From positions 7,420,001-7,484,000 of the forward strand of contig JARHVA010000021.1 in assembly GCA_037957365.1 (NCBI GenBank): a stretch of DNA of 64,000 bases, given 5' to 3'. The position numbers and the translations under genes were made by a program. The notes under the pieces were generated by a model. It searched no databases, was not told the origin of the DNA, and worked only from the letters and a program-made list of their open reading frames with translations. Numbering within the stretch: position 1 is the stretch's first letter; every line of letters begins with the position of its first letter. The stretch is from Torreya grandis. Lineage: Eukaryota; Streptophyta; Pinopsida; Cupressales; Taxaceae. Positions 1 through 12,284 of this stretch are shown one piece after another.

Positions 1-159
1 CATTTATCTTTTTCCCATTCAATACTTTGCTTTCATTTTTTTAGTTACAAGTTATTTACAACAATTACTGCTTTTCAAATCATTTTATCTTAACTAGAGT
101 TAATACACCAATTAATTCTAAATTCTAATTAAAAAATATTGATTATTATTTTTTCATTT

Positions 160-540
160 TTTTCAAGTGGTTTATTACTCGAGCCAAGGGTTCTATATGG
201 ATGGATATGCTCATGGTGTACATAGATATCTATAGGATGAAGATGGAAATGGATATTTAGATGATATGGTTTCCCACAATATTCATTATGGAAATGATTG
301 AGGCATGCATCTACCTAAAAGGGGTAGTCATGGTCGTAATAAATAAAATGCTAGTGTTATTCTGAATAGCTCTATTATTTCCACTAATATTGGTCTTCAC
401 GGACTACCTCCTTTAGCTCAACATAATACACATCATAGCCTTGTTTTAGATAATTTTATTGTGATTTAACCTCATGGATAGGACTATGAAACTACATCTA
501 ATTTACACAATGACTAGCTTGATGTAAGAGTAGAATATTT
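160..540 (+). pseudogene. Unidentified decayed reading frame
   Basis: One plus-strand frame (through position 191) reads as protein-like sequence with only a few stops. It is rich in Gly, His, Asn and Asp and includes the short runs DGYAHGVHRY and GLHGLPPLAQHNTHH. The composition differs from the surrounding AT-rich sequence. I do not recognise a family. It lies upstream of a decayed LINE, so it may be part of that element's first open reading frame, but nothing in it proves this. Confidence 0.25.
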
Positions 541-548
541 ACATACAT

Positions 549-1104
549 ACATATATAATTTTCTTAAATCAATATTTTTTATTTATTTCTATATTAATTT
601 CTCCTATTTATTTTGATTTATGTCTTTATTTACATTGTTTTTTTATAATTTGGTATAAATTATTGAATTAAGTAATTTCAATTTATAGTATGGAGAATTG
701 AATAAATAAGTTTCCTTGTAGTAACACAAACTCAAAGTGGAAGAGAATTATTAGTCTCATGAAACTCATGTTTAAGATCATATGTATTGGTAAAAATATC
801 ATTGATTGGGCATCCAATAATTTTGTGTGTGTGTAATTTTCTTAAATAAACGTTTTATTTTTATTTATATATTGATTTCTCCTATTTATTTTGATTTATG
901 TCTTTATTTACATTGTTTTTTATAATCCGGTATAAATTATTAAATTAATTAATTTCAATTTATAATATGGATAATTGAATAAATAAGTTTCCTTATGGTA
1001 ACACAAAGTCAAAGTGGAACATAATTATTAGTCTCATGGAGATCATGTTCAAGCTCGTATGTATTGGTAAAAATATAATCGATTGAGCATCCAATAATTG
1101 TTTT
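549..1104. repeat. Tandem duplication, 278-bp unit, two copies
   Basis: The stretch from about 549 to 826 is repeated from about 827 to 1104. The anchor CTTAAAT is at 563 and again at 841, giving a period of 278 bp. Both copies end at the shared phrase CATCCAATAATT. The copies differ by scattered substitutions and small indels, so the duplication is not recent. No coding sense is seen in either copy. Confidence 0.85.
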
Positions 1105-1109
1105 TTTCT

Positions 1110-3700
1110 TCTCTATTCCAACAAATCGTTCGATCAAGTGAATGTTATCAATTATCTCCATAGGTTTCTCATTCATATTCCTTATGTTTTGAGATATTTT
1201 GACCCTTGGGCCTCATTATCATAATTTATTTTCTACTCAACCTTCCACACATCCACATGAAGATGATCTTATGGAACTTCTCCATGTTCTTCCCTGTAAA
1301 TTCAATGAGGGAAAAAGTGTCTCTTGTGATAACATTCTATCCATTTACAATATCCAATAGGTAATTAAACACATGATTTTTGATAAATAACCTTGTATTT
1401 GTCTATTTGCTTAAGATATCGACCAAGTTCTATGGGATATTGTTGGTCTAGATCTTTAAAAATTATGCCTGGAAATTATTCAAACCAACACACATGGTAA
1501 ATTTATCAACTAAGGAAATTTTAATTTTATTCCAAAATTTGGTAACCCATAACTCATTACCTCCTAGAGGCCAATTACCCTCATTAATTTTTAATACAAA
1601 GTTATTAATAAATCCCTATCTCTTTGGGTTCATTATATTATCCCCCTAATTTTCTACCCTGAGCCAATTGGATTCATTCACAACATATATATTTTAAAGT
1701 ATTTTATCTATTTGGGATGGAATGGAAAGGTCTCATTACTCATAGCAAAAAAATAAATTCATTAAAATAGACTTTGAAAAAACATATAATAGAATCAAGT
1801 GGCATTTTACCCTTTCTATGTTATCATCACTAACATTTGGGTCCAAGTTTGTTAAAATTATGAACATTATTTTAAATGATGTTAGTGCTTGTATCGCTAT
1901 TACTGGTGTTCATTCAGACCCATTTGTTTTTTAATATTTACTCCAAAAGGTTATCCTCTTACTCCTTTTTCTAGGTTTTAGGTGCAATAGATTTTTGTTA
2001 TCTATTTCCAACTATACTTTCAAAGATTTGTTTAAATTTATATCCTCCCTCACTCTCAAAATAAGATTGTTAATTGTTTTTTTTATGACTCTTTTTATTT
2101 CTAAATATATGGAATGTCTAGATACTTTTTTTATACCCTCTAGATCTTCTATCCAATGGAGGAAAACATAATACTAAAGACAATCAAACTCTCATTTACT
2201 AGGCTGGTTACATAAGTATAAATCGTATTGGATACAAACTTATGAATCATTTAAATTTTTGGCATCCCTTTTGATTTCTAAGGTACCCCTTTAGACCTTT
2301 AAAAATATGTGGTGCAATTTGTGGAGAAACAAATTGGGAATTAGGTTACCAAACTCCTCTCCCTAGTAGGGAAATTATAGGCCTACTCTCAAGTTTATAT
2401 CTACCCAATCTACTATTATTTTTGTTGGGTGCCTTCTAAGACCAATTACGTTAAAACATAATTCTCAATAATTTTCTCATGCAAACTTTAATGTTCTAAA
2501 TGGTTTCATAAGGTAGCCCAAGAGGTTTGTTGTAGGCTTAGAGAATTAGGAGGATTAGGTATTTTGGATGTAAAAATTAAATATTATACCCTTTATTATG
2601 AGTGGATCATCCATACTCTAGAAGGTGGTAAATCATGGAAAAATATTCTTAGGGAATGTATTACGCAAGGATTCCCTATAGTCAACAATTCCTAAAATAT
2701 ATTAATTTTTTTATCTTTTTTTGTCACACATGCTCCTCTAAAAACCCTCAACACTTTTGTTACTAAAACTATTTGGAAAACCATAAAAATTATTTAGCCT
2801 CATTTGAGATGGGATGGTTATGACTTTATATTTGGGATTTCCATAAATTCACATTTATTATGGTGTTATCTACTGTTGAATTTTTATGGTGTTCCTTTTA
2901 CTTTGGTCCCTTTATTTCAAAGTCTATGGATTTTTAAAAATGGAATAAAAATCATCTCAGAAATGTTTTTTAAACACTCAAGAAACTAGGTTACATTTAG
3001 TATTTAATGTGATAAACATTAGTTATAATCTAATGACCAAGAATTAGTTATGGAAGTGAAAACTTCCATACCCTATGTACATCTACATAAAATTGTTGTT
3101 CAGTCACCTTATACATTGTGGGAAGATTAGAAATGGATCATTGAGACCTATTTATACTAATAAAAACCCTATTTAGGTTACCAACTAATTTATCCTCAAC
3201 ATATTCAAGTAAAAGCTTTTAATGTTCCTTGAAAATTTAATTCTCATTAGCATGGAATCATAGGTTTGTGAGAATTTGGGATTCCATTATTGATCCCAAG
3301 AAAATCTCACTTCCTTTCATGTGTCATTCATATTTTTTCCAATTTATAACTAGTAGGTTCATTTAAGAGTGGATCATCCTAGATATGTGGAGTTTTCCAA
3401 CACTGAGAATCTTTACAGCATATTTTTTGGTTCTATAAATATGCTCAATCTACTTAGTTATCGATACATACCATATTTAAAACATTTTAATTAGAAGTGT
3501 TTATTTGGAATATGGTAGTGATAAGGGATAATCCATGAGTCCAAGAACATTTAGAAAAAATGGAATATTTTTCATTCTAATTTATTGTTTTATTTATATA
3601 AATAAATTAATAATTAAATTTTCACTCATACTATGATGGAGGGATATTTTTTTACTAATAAAGTTTTTTTTTCTCCAATGTTATTTTATAAATTAAGGTA
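1110..3700 (+). mobile_element. Decayed L1-type LINE (reverse transcriptase and C-terminus)
   Basis: This is a non-LTR retrotransposon fragment. From 1764 a frame reads KIDFEKTYNRIKWHF followed by NDVSACIAITGVHSDPF, which matches the plant LINE reverse transcriptase block that begins 'K(L/I)DFEKAYDR'. Further down (about 2500-2650) it reads RELGGLGILDVK and then YEWIIHTLEGGKSWK, typical of the C-terminal region of plant LINE ORF2 ('ELGGLGLLDL... WI.RALEG..PWK'). Stops and frameshifts are frequent. The YADD catalytic block is not readable. The N-terminal endonuclease was not found; the 5' boundary is uncertain and 5' truncation, common in LINEs, is likely. No poly-A tail was identified. Confidence 0.78.
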
Positions 3701-3846
3701 TAGGTAAAAAAAGGTCTGAATGGAGGTGGAGTAACTAGAGAATATACTAGACCACTAAGGGAGTGCATGATGTGTTGTTAGTTGAGTCCCTTGGGAATAA
3801 CCTTGCCATTGATCACTACCTTCAGGTTGTGCCTTTGTAAATCAAT

Positions 3847-3988
3847 CAAGCCATGTTCCCACATTATTTTTTACATGTGTTCCCTAAATATGTAGTCTTC
3901 TTCATTGGATCACAAACCAAGCCATGTTCCCACATTAATTTTTACACTTGTTCCCTAAATATGTAGTCTTCTTCATTGTATCACAACC
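3847..3988. repeat. Tandem duplication, 71-bp unit, two copies
   Basis: Two adjacent copies share CAAGCCATGTTCCCACATTA and, further on, ATATGTAGTCTTCTTCATTG. The second starts at 3918, exactly 71 bp after the first at 3847, with only a few mismatches. It lies just after the LINE C-terminal region and may belong to that element's 3' untranslated region. Confidence 0.85.
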
Positions 3989-4079
3989 CATGTGATGGTT
4001 ATGTTGGTTGTTTTACTTCATTATTGTAGTAATGAGCTTATATTTCCTATAAATGACAAAAAAACATAATATAGATAGC

Positions 4080-4169
<90 letters not shown>
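4080..4169. repeat. Compound microsatellite (CT)n(AT)n
   Basis: About 13 CT units (4080-4105) run directly into about 32 AT units (4106-4169). Perfect long dinucleotide runs like this are highly mutable. Confidence 0.97.
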
Positions 4170-4171
<2 letters not shown>

Positions 4172-4442
4172 GATATATAGCGCTTAGGGAAGTTCAAAAA
4201 AAAGAAAGAATAGAATTTTTTGCATTCTAAGAAAAGATTAGAGTTTAGGGTTTACAGGATCCTCCACAAAGAAAGTATCTTGCCTCAACCTTTCCATTTC
4301 ACCCTCTAGGATAGATTTTACTAACAAGGAAAATAAAGGAAAGGGTTGTGATCATATGGTTCCTTTACCTCACACTTTATATCCTCCTACTAGAAGTGGT
4401 TAGTGGGGATGGGAAGACAAACCTAATAATCCTTCACTTCCA
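4170..4442. other. Unassigned spacer before element A
   Basis: A purine-rich stretch lies between the microsatellite and the 5' LTR of element A. I see no gene or recognised repeat. The last five bases, TTCCA (4438-4442), are the left target-site copy of element A. Confidence 0.5.
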
Positions 4443-6317
4443 TGTAATGTCCCCATTTTAACTCACCATAGTTTATGATAGGTTTAGCCTATCATTGGAC
4501 CTCGTAGGCTAACTCAGATGGTTAAAGGGTCCTTTTTAGTAGAGATCAATGTGTTTTATCCATCAGAACTTAGTATGGGTTTAGGTTTGGCCATTCATTG
4601 GACTTAGTTCTTCATACTTACTATTTATAGTAAGTCATTATTTTAGGGAGTCAGGGTTTTCATTTATAGCAAGGCACCTGAACAAGCTATGATTATAGTG
4701 TTTATCCCTTGCACAATTGGTTTAATCAGATAATGAGGTATTTTATATTTATAGTGGGTCAGTGGTTGATAGAGAGGGACCCTTACAGTTGGATGGATAG
4801 TGGACACAATGGTTAACTCCCAAGTTCATATGAAATTGAGATATAATGATTATTTATGGAATTATGTAATTTTAATTATTAATAAAGTGATTAATTTATT
4901 AATAATTATTTATAAAGTACAATTATAATATAAGGTATTAAAAATCACTTTATGTGCAATGGGACCATGACCCTCTTTTAAGTAATTTTTAAGTACTTTA
5001 ATTAATATTGACTTAGAGGTTGAATATTAAATTATTTAATAAAGTCAATGTGCACACATTTAATATTATTTTAAATGATATTAAATGATTAAAAATATCT
5101 CAAAAGGGATAGACCAACTCATTAAAAAAAACTATATTAAGGGGGTTAGCCAAGCTTCATTCATCTAGGAATTGATATGTGTTTCGAAGTGTTTGCTTGG
5201 AGAAGGAACCAGGTAGGGTTTCTACCATTATTGTGTCTTTTGGAATGAAAAATCTCATAGGTTATGAAATTTTGAGGCTATGAAACTATCAACTGAGATT
5301 ATTGTCTAATTGTGGGATTCAATCAGAAGTTTAATTTGTGCTTACATTGCAAATTTTGTAACCTTTAGCTAAATTTGGAGATAGAGGTTTCATATCAGCT
5401 TATTGAAGCATTTTGGAGATCATTTTGGGAATAAATTGGAGTTTCTATTATCAAATTTTTAGTCACATTGCTACAGACCTGAGACCTAAAATTTTATTCA
5501 TAGCATGTCATGGAGGGGTTGATTCCATATGGGTACTTGAGTGTTGCCTTTATAGAAGTGGGATGATGATTTTTGGTATTGAAGAGAGGAGCTTATAGCA
5601 GCTATTTATTTATTTATTCTATAACCTTTCAGTCTAGAATAAGGGAGACACCATTAGAGGCATAATTTAGCATGAGTGAAGGCTCATCCCAAGCTAGCAA
5701 GGTTGCCACGATACCTTCTCATAAGGGCACTTCATGTGATTAGGAAATCCTATGTTCTTTACATCATTTATAAGCATATAGAATAGTGTTAGTTGCTTCC
5801 ATTTGTCTCAGGTTTTAGGAATTGCATACATTGTAAATCCAAGAGTCTTGGCTATTCATATCTATATCAACATTGTTATTGAATCAGACTTTCAATAATG
5901 AAATGATAAGGTGTTGATTATATAATTGATGTAATGTTCATATGCATATAGCTTATGATTTGCATAATAGTTTGCATGCTAAATGTTTGATGAAATATCT
6001 AGTGGATGTAGGTGCATATTGGCTATCTTAAGATGCATGGAAAGTGTTTGTCAATATGTCAACTGACTGTAGAAGTTAATTTCAGTCACTTATATGTATG
6101 AAAAAGGTCAAAAATAGGTAGCATATAATTTATATCACATTGTTAGTAAATATTGCATTGTTAGAAGCATTTAAAAATATTAATTGCAGCTTAAAAACTC
6201 AAAATGATAAATAAAAACTCATATCAGTAAGTTTAGACATTGTATACAAAGTGTTTGATGATATTTCTTGAGCCTCTAATCAGCAGTTTGAGGTCAAAAT
6301 TGTGAAGAGATATTATA
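4443..6317 (+). repeat. 5' LTR of element A
   Basis: This 1,875-bp LTR begins TGTAATGTCC and ends ATATTATA, one base before the primer-binding site. It is collinear with 9104-10950 over its whole length, with dispersed substitutions and short indels. It carries no recognised coding sequence. An ORF of 61 codons at 5413-5598 has no counterpart of the same length in the partner LTR and looks fortuitous. Confidence 0.9.
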
Positions 6318-6330
6318 GTGGTATCAGATT
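6318..6330 (+). other. Primer-binding site of element A (Met-tRNA type)
   Basis: TGGTATCAGATT at 6319-6330 matches the first ten bases of the usual plant site complementary to the initiator methionine tRNA (TGGTATCAGAGC). It sits one base inside the 5' LTR, which fixes the orientation as plus. Confidence 0.85.
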
Positions 6331-6608
6331 AATTTTTTACCATCCTATTAGGTTTAGAATTAAAATTCATTGTGTTCATACAACTTATATTTGAGTGACT
6401 AACACTCTATTCTTTATTTCAATCATGGGAAAAATATAGGGAAGGTTACTAACAAACTATTTGACAAAATACAATCTATCAAACTGAGATGTACACCAAA
6501 GATATCATCCAAATCTTGAGAGATAGTTCAATGTTCAGTGAATCAAAATCAAGCATCATTTGAGTGGGAAATTAGCTACATATAATAGGGGTATAAAAGG
6601 TTACATCA

Positions 6609-8951
6609 ATGGCTACCTATAGCCAATGTAGAATTAAGGATGGAAGATTGTTGCCCACCTTCCTTCCTACCTCAACATCAAAGAAATGTGAGCATACAAG
6701 GGTTGAGAGAATTTTGAATAATATCCAGTGGAAACTTGTGATTTCACAACAAATATTATCTCGTAACTTGTAATGGTGTGAAAATTCCATTTCAAGATGA
6801 ACCTTATCACAAAGCAGAAATGAGGGACTTGGTGTATCTACAAGTGAAGTATCCAAAAGTCTCTATGACGTGTTTGGTTTAAAATATGATAATGATTTTC
6901 AACCTACAAGTGAACTTAGGTTTAAAACTAAAGTGGTTGTTGATAAATAAATTTTACAACTTGATAATAATATGATGGATCCCTATAATGTTACAACACT
7001 CAAGAAGTTATTATCAGTCATGATAAAAAAAAATTATTTTGATAACATCCATCTTTTTCTTGAGCATAATGAGGATTTAGAAGTCATGGTAAGTGCAAAA
7101 ACTATTATTGGAGAAATTTGAATGTTGGCATGCATGCTATAGGTGTTAAACATGAAAATTGCATGAAAAATTTGACCCATAACCATTCTAATTTTCATGA
7201 CAGCAGTAAGGAATCTTTGCATCAGCATGAGATTATAGTGATTTCATAATGGAATAAAGTATATAAAGAGTTGTCACATGTTGGTACTCAAGATTTGGGT
7301 AATAATGATGCAATTTATGATGAATATTCATGCCATAATGAATCTAATTTTTCATATCAAATCGTAAAAGAAAACAAAAAAATTATATAATGGCAATGAA
7401 TCCTAAGATCATGAGTTGGATTGATATGCAGATGATTTAGAAGAAGTGTGTGAAGAAATTTTCAAAATAGTAGCTTCTATAATGCCTATTAATCCATCCT
7501 TTGAGGTGCATAGTAGTGGTACCACTGATGATATTGTGAGTGAAGTTGATAACACACACAATGATGCTTATCAGTTAGTGAGCGATGATGATTCAACTAC
7601 ATATCATAGTGTAGATTCTAAATCAAAAAAATTATATGGGAGTGATAAGTTATAGATTCCTCATCATTTTGTTGGGCAACTAACGGTAAATGATAGAATT
7701 ATTGCTACCACCATAGATCATTTTGATGTTGCTCATCAGATGTCGGCCCTTCAAGGTTGGAGTACTCCCATGATAAATGAGCATGGAGATAGTGGTATTT
7801 CCCTTGTAGAGTTTCATGCACTTCAATAAGAAATTATAATAATGAAAAAAAATTAACTATAGCTAATTATGGATAGAGATTATCTTCTTGAGTGGGATTG
7901 CATATATCATAAGGCATTGAAAGGAAAGGAAGAGGAGGTTGATGAGCTCACTCATGAGCTTGAATTGACTATGGAATCATTAAAGAGTACTCAGTTGGCC
8001 CTTGAAGAATCAAAGATAGAGGAGCTTATCATGGAGTTTAGTTTGGCATAGTATTCACCATCTTTTGATATAATTCAGGTTCCTATGGAAGCAGTTGGTG
8101 AAGAACATGTATCTACTAATTATGGTTGTAAGCAGGTTGAGGATGTGGTTACATCTATCATGATTATAGGTGTAATTGATATATATGGGATGAGTGCATT
8201 GATTGAGCATTGTATGGAAGCACATGTAACACCTAGTTCTCATCAGGTTAGTCCCATGATAGGTGATATAGGGTAGATTATTGATAGCTCTTGTGACATA
8301 TTAGTTGATTCACCAGAGAGTTGTGTGATAAATCATAACACTACTCCATCATATTCATAAGAGATACATAGAATATCATCTAATTGGGGGATTAGTTCTT
8401 ATGTTGATTTGTTTCCCTCCCCTAAAATCAAATCAATTATTCCATCCCATGTAGTTGATTATATTCGGTAGTTTGTTGAGCCAGTTTAGGAGTACGAGTC
8501 AATTTATTATTTTGAGGATTCAAAAATAGATTATTTAGATCATCCTAGAGTGATTGTGAAGGTTTTGAATAATCCATTATTCAAGTTTGATGGTGGATCA
8601 GTCTATGGTAATCCACTCTTTGATTTAGATTTTGATCACGCTCTTGATTTTAGTTTTGAGATGAGCATTGATTGTAGTGTTTGGGATCCTTCCAGTGCAT
8701 CAAGATTTCAAATAGGGTTTGAAAAGAATATTTTAGAGATGTACATGGTGAGAAATACATACAACTTTACATTTGATCCTTGTATACATGATTTATTTTA
8801 GATGCACAGTTCAGTGGTGCATGTGATGGAAAACTTGTATGATAACTTTATTTGCATAGAGATTGGAAACAAATATGATTGGTCTTTTGAGTTTCTTCCT
8901 TTTAAGGGTCATACTCTTATGACACCTAATGGTGGGATTGAGTTGATGTAA
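6609..8951 (+). pseudogene. Unidentified ~780-codon frame filling the interior of element A
   Basis: One frame (positions divisible by 3) runs from ATG 6609 (MATYSQCRIKDGR) to TAA 8949-8951 (GGIELM). It is broken by a moderate number of stops, and about 7121-7390 reads better in another frame, implying two compensating frameshifts. Open stretches at 7446-7655, 7869-8051, 8085-8276 and 8550-8801 all share the main frame. The protein is acidic, with Asp/Glu/Ser clusters around 7446-7655 and a heptad-like, probably coiled-coil, Glu/Leu-rich part at 7920-8040 (EEEVDELTHELELTMESLK). I see no CCHC knuckle, no DSG or DTG protease motif, no YxDD and no integrase motif. It may be a highly diverged gag or an unrelated protein carried by the element; the family is not recognised. 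Confidence 0.6.
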
Positions 8952-9090
8952 CATATTTAGTTATTTGTGATAGTGTTGGTGTTATAGAAGTTGTGTGGTG
9001 ATAACAAGGACATTAAACAGATCTTCCCTTGGGATACTGGTGGGGAAGAGTTTTATTTATAGCTAAAATTACTTGGGGGTAAACAATTTT

Positions 9091-9103
9091 AGGGAGGATA
9101 GAC
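9091..9103 (+). other. Polypurine tract of element A
   Basis: AGGGAGGATA at 9091-9100 lies three bases before the 3' LTR. A purine run here is where plus-strand DNA synthesis would start, and it agrees with the plus orientation given by the primer-binding site. Confidence 0.75.
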
Positions 9104-10950
9104 TGTAATGTCCCTATTTTATCTCACCATGGTTTATGATTGGTTTAGCCTATCATTGGACCTCGTAGGCTAAATTAGATGGTTAGAGGGTTATTTTTGG
9201 TAGAGATCAGTGTGTTTTCTCTATTATAGCTTCGTATGGGTTCATATTTGGCTATTTGTTAGACTCAATTATTCATACTTACTATTTAGAGTAAGTCATC
9301 ATCTCAAGGAGTCAAGGTTTTCATTTATAGCAAGGTACCTGAATAGGTAATGTTTGCAATGTTGATCCCTTTTACAATTGGTTTGATCAAATAATGAGAG
9401 ATTTTATATTTATAGTGAGTCAGTGGTTTATAGAAAGGGACCCTTACTATTTTTAGTAAAGCAATTGGATGGATAATGGACACAATGGTTAACTCCCAGG
9501 TTCAGACGAAATTGAGATATAATGATTATTTATGGACTTATGTTATTTTAATTATTAATAAAGTGATTAATTTATTAATAATTATTTATAAATTGAAATT
9601 ATAATATAAGGTATTAAAAATCACTTTATGTGCAATGGGACCATGACCCTTTTTTAAGTAATTTAATTAATATTGACTTAGAGGTTGAATATTAAATTAT
9701 TTAATAGAGTCAATGTGCAGACATTTAATATTATTTTAAATGATATTAAATGATTTAAAAATCTCTCAAAGGGGATCGACTAACTCATAAAAAAGTATAT
9801 TAAGGGGGTCAGTCAAGCTTCATTCATCTAGGAATTGATATGTGTTTTGATGTGTTTGTTTGGAGAAGGAATTAGCTAAGGTTTCTACCATTATTGAGCC
9901 TTTTGAAATGAAAAATTTCATAGGTTGTGCAAATTTGAGGTTGTGAAACTATCAGTTGATATTATTGCCTAATTATGGGCTTTAATCAGAAGTTTAATTT
10001 GTGCCTACATTACAAACTTTGTGGCCTTTGGCCAAATTTGGAGATAGAGATTTCATATCAGCTTATTGAAGCATTTTGGGAGTGAATTGGAGGTGTTGTT
10101 GTTGTCAATTTTCCAGCCACATTGCTATAGACTTGAGACCTATGATTTTATTCATAACATGTCATGGAAGGGTCGATTCCATATGGGTACTTGAGCACTG
10201 CCTTTCTAGAAGTGGGACGATAATTTTTGGTATTAAAGAGAGGAGTTTATAGTAGCTATTTATTTATTATATCATCTTTCAGTCTAGAATATGGGTGACA
10301 CCATTAGAGGCATGATTTGACATGATTGAAGGCTCAATCCAAGCTAGAAAGGCTGCCATGATACCTTTTCAAAATGGTGCTTCATGTGATCAGGTTCTCC
10401 TATGTTCTTTGCATCATTTAAAATCATATATAATAGTGTTAGTTGTAATCATTTATCTCAGACTTGAATAATTACATGCATTGTAAAGCCAAGAGTCTTG
10501 GCTATTCATATCTACATCAACATTGTAATTGAATTAGACTTTTAATAAAAGAGTGATAAGTTGTCGATTATATATTTGATGTAATATTCACATACATATA
10601 GCTCATGATTTGCATAGTAGTTTACATGTCAAATGTTTGACGAAATGCCTAGTGGCTGTAGGTGCATATTGGCTATCTTAGGATGCATGGAAAGTATTTT
10701 TCAATATGTCAACTGACTGTAGAAGTTAATTTTAGTCACTTATATGTATGAAAAAGGTCAAAAATAGTTAGCATATAATTTCTATGACATTGTTAAAATC
10801 ATTCAAAAACATCAATTGCAGCTTACATACTCAAAGAAGATAAATAAAAACTCATATCAGCAAGTTCAGACGTTATATGCAACGTGTTTCACAATATTTC
10901 TTAAGCCTCTAATCAATAGTTTGAGGTTGGAATTGTTAAGGGATATTACA
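9104..10950 (+). repeat. 3' LTR of element A
   Basis: This 1,847-bp LTR begins TGTAATGTCC and ends ATATTACA. It is the partner of 4443-6317 and is followed directly by the right target-site copy CTCCA (10951-10955). Confidence 0.9.
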
Positions 10951-10955
10951 CTCCA

Positions 10956-12284
10956 CCACCCTTTTTATTGTTGCATCTATAGACTAGTTTTATATTGTGC
11001 CTTACCAATTAAGATTTTATTATATTATATTTTTTTGTGTCCCATCTTCTGATTCAAAACACATTTTTTATAGTATTTTCTTATATTTAAATTTTTTTAA
11101 AGTTAATTTTATATATTTCCTTGGTTTTTGAGACAATATTATATTTTAGAGTGTGATGTTATTCACTCATTTAATATACTTTTCAATTAAATAATTATAA
11201 TGATACATATATAAATAATTAATCTTTGATGAAATCTTTATAAACTAAATGACTTTATAGATTTATCTAAATTAAATCTAATAATATCCACCTAAACATA
11301 TCACACTATAGTAATCTATAGTAATGGATTAGGTCATCCCTAACTTTGGTGCCATTTCTTTGTGGACTTTCATTTCTCATTAACGTCTCTTTTGGCCATT
11401 TTTTTGCCTTTGACAAAGGCCAGTTATTAAATGGAAAACAATTTTATTTATTTTTTTAAATTAAATTATCTTTTCCCATACATAAATAGTTATTTTCATT
11501 TATGAGTTAACTAATTTCTTTGATCATTGAGCATTACATTGCCTTCTGCTATTCTAGTAACAGTATTTCCCTACACATATAACCTTGAGTTATGCATTTT
11601 GGTGAGCTTATAAAACATTAGGTGATAATGAATTGACAATAAGAGAGAGGTGGTTGAGGATGTTAGGGAAAGCTAATTGCAAGTCATCGCCATGGATAGA
11701 TACCATCCTTTTCACGTTTCATCCTCAATTTCATGCCATCAATTTCTTTTTTAGTTTATTTCTTTTATAAATAAACAAATAATTCAAAAAAAGGGGGGCC
11801 TATGTTTTTATATAAATAGAAGGAATAACACCCTTGTATGGTGCCACGCTCTTCTGAAAATGCGTCGTGATATTATTCCAAAACTACAACTACCCAGGAG
11901 GTGATCTTTTTGCTAACAAATATTGTAGCAAGAATAGGTGATCATTCAATTTTTAATGGATTACTTCATTTTTCAGATTGAATGCTTCTTCTATTTTTTC
12001 CCTAATAACATGCTTTAGTTAGACTTGAAACTTAGTGGCATTATACTGATATCTTTTAATTAGAATTTAAAAAAAAATTAAGAATACTCCTAGTCCTCTT
12101 GTTTAGTGAAAAAATATCAAAGGATTCCTTGTTTCAATACCTCAAGTTAACTAAATTTTAATGGGCTCTTTGTGAACAATGGACTCAAGCATGGTATATT
12201 CATGTTAAATGAAACTATGATAGCGGATTAGTGTATAAGTTGGTTGGATAGTGTTGAGTGATGTTTGTAATGAATTATTTACAG
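10956..12284. other. Spacer upstream of the MYB relic
   Basis: AT-rich sequence without a recognisable gene. A TATA-like TATATAAATAGA at 11809-11820 lies about 460 bp before MYB exon 2 and could be the relic of its promoter. I searched 11830-12280 for MYB exon 1 (tryptophan-rich R2 start) and did not find it. The stretch ends in TTTACAG, a good splice acceptor, at 12278-12284. Confidence 0.5.

Larger units (their letters stand above)
4443..10950 (+). mobile_element. Element A: complete non-autonomous LTR retrotransposon
   Basis: Two long direct repeats bound this 6,508-bp element, LTRs 4443-6317 and 9104-10950. Both begin TGTAATGTCC; the 3' copy ends in CA and the 5' copy in a mutated TA. 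A primer-binding site follows the 5' LTR at 6319 and a purine tract precedes the 3' LTR at 9091. Flanking bases are TTCCA (4438-4442) and CTCCA (10951-10955), a 5-bp target duplication with one mismatch. The 2.8-kb interior is almost filled by a single decayed frame with no recognisable protease, reverse transcriptase, RNase H or integrase, so it could only have moved with enzymes from another element. A Gypsy partner is a guess from LTR length and the Met-type primer site. LTR divergence and many stops mark it as old. Confidence 0.9.

Noticed and set aside
5413..5598. 61-codon ORF in the 5' LTR of element A
   Set aside because: The partner LTR does not keep the frame, and no domain or biased codon use is seen.
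4443..10950. Reading the 1.85-kb repeat pair as a simple segmental duplication
   Set aside because: TG...CA-type ends, a primer-binding site, a purine tract and a flanking 5-bp duplication show an LTR retrotransposon.
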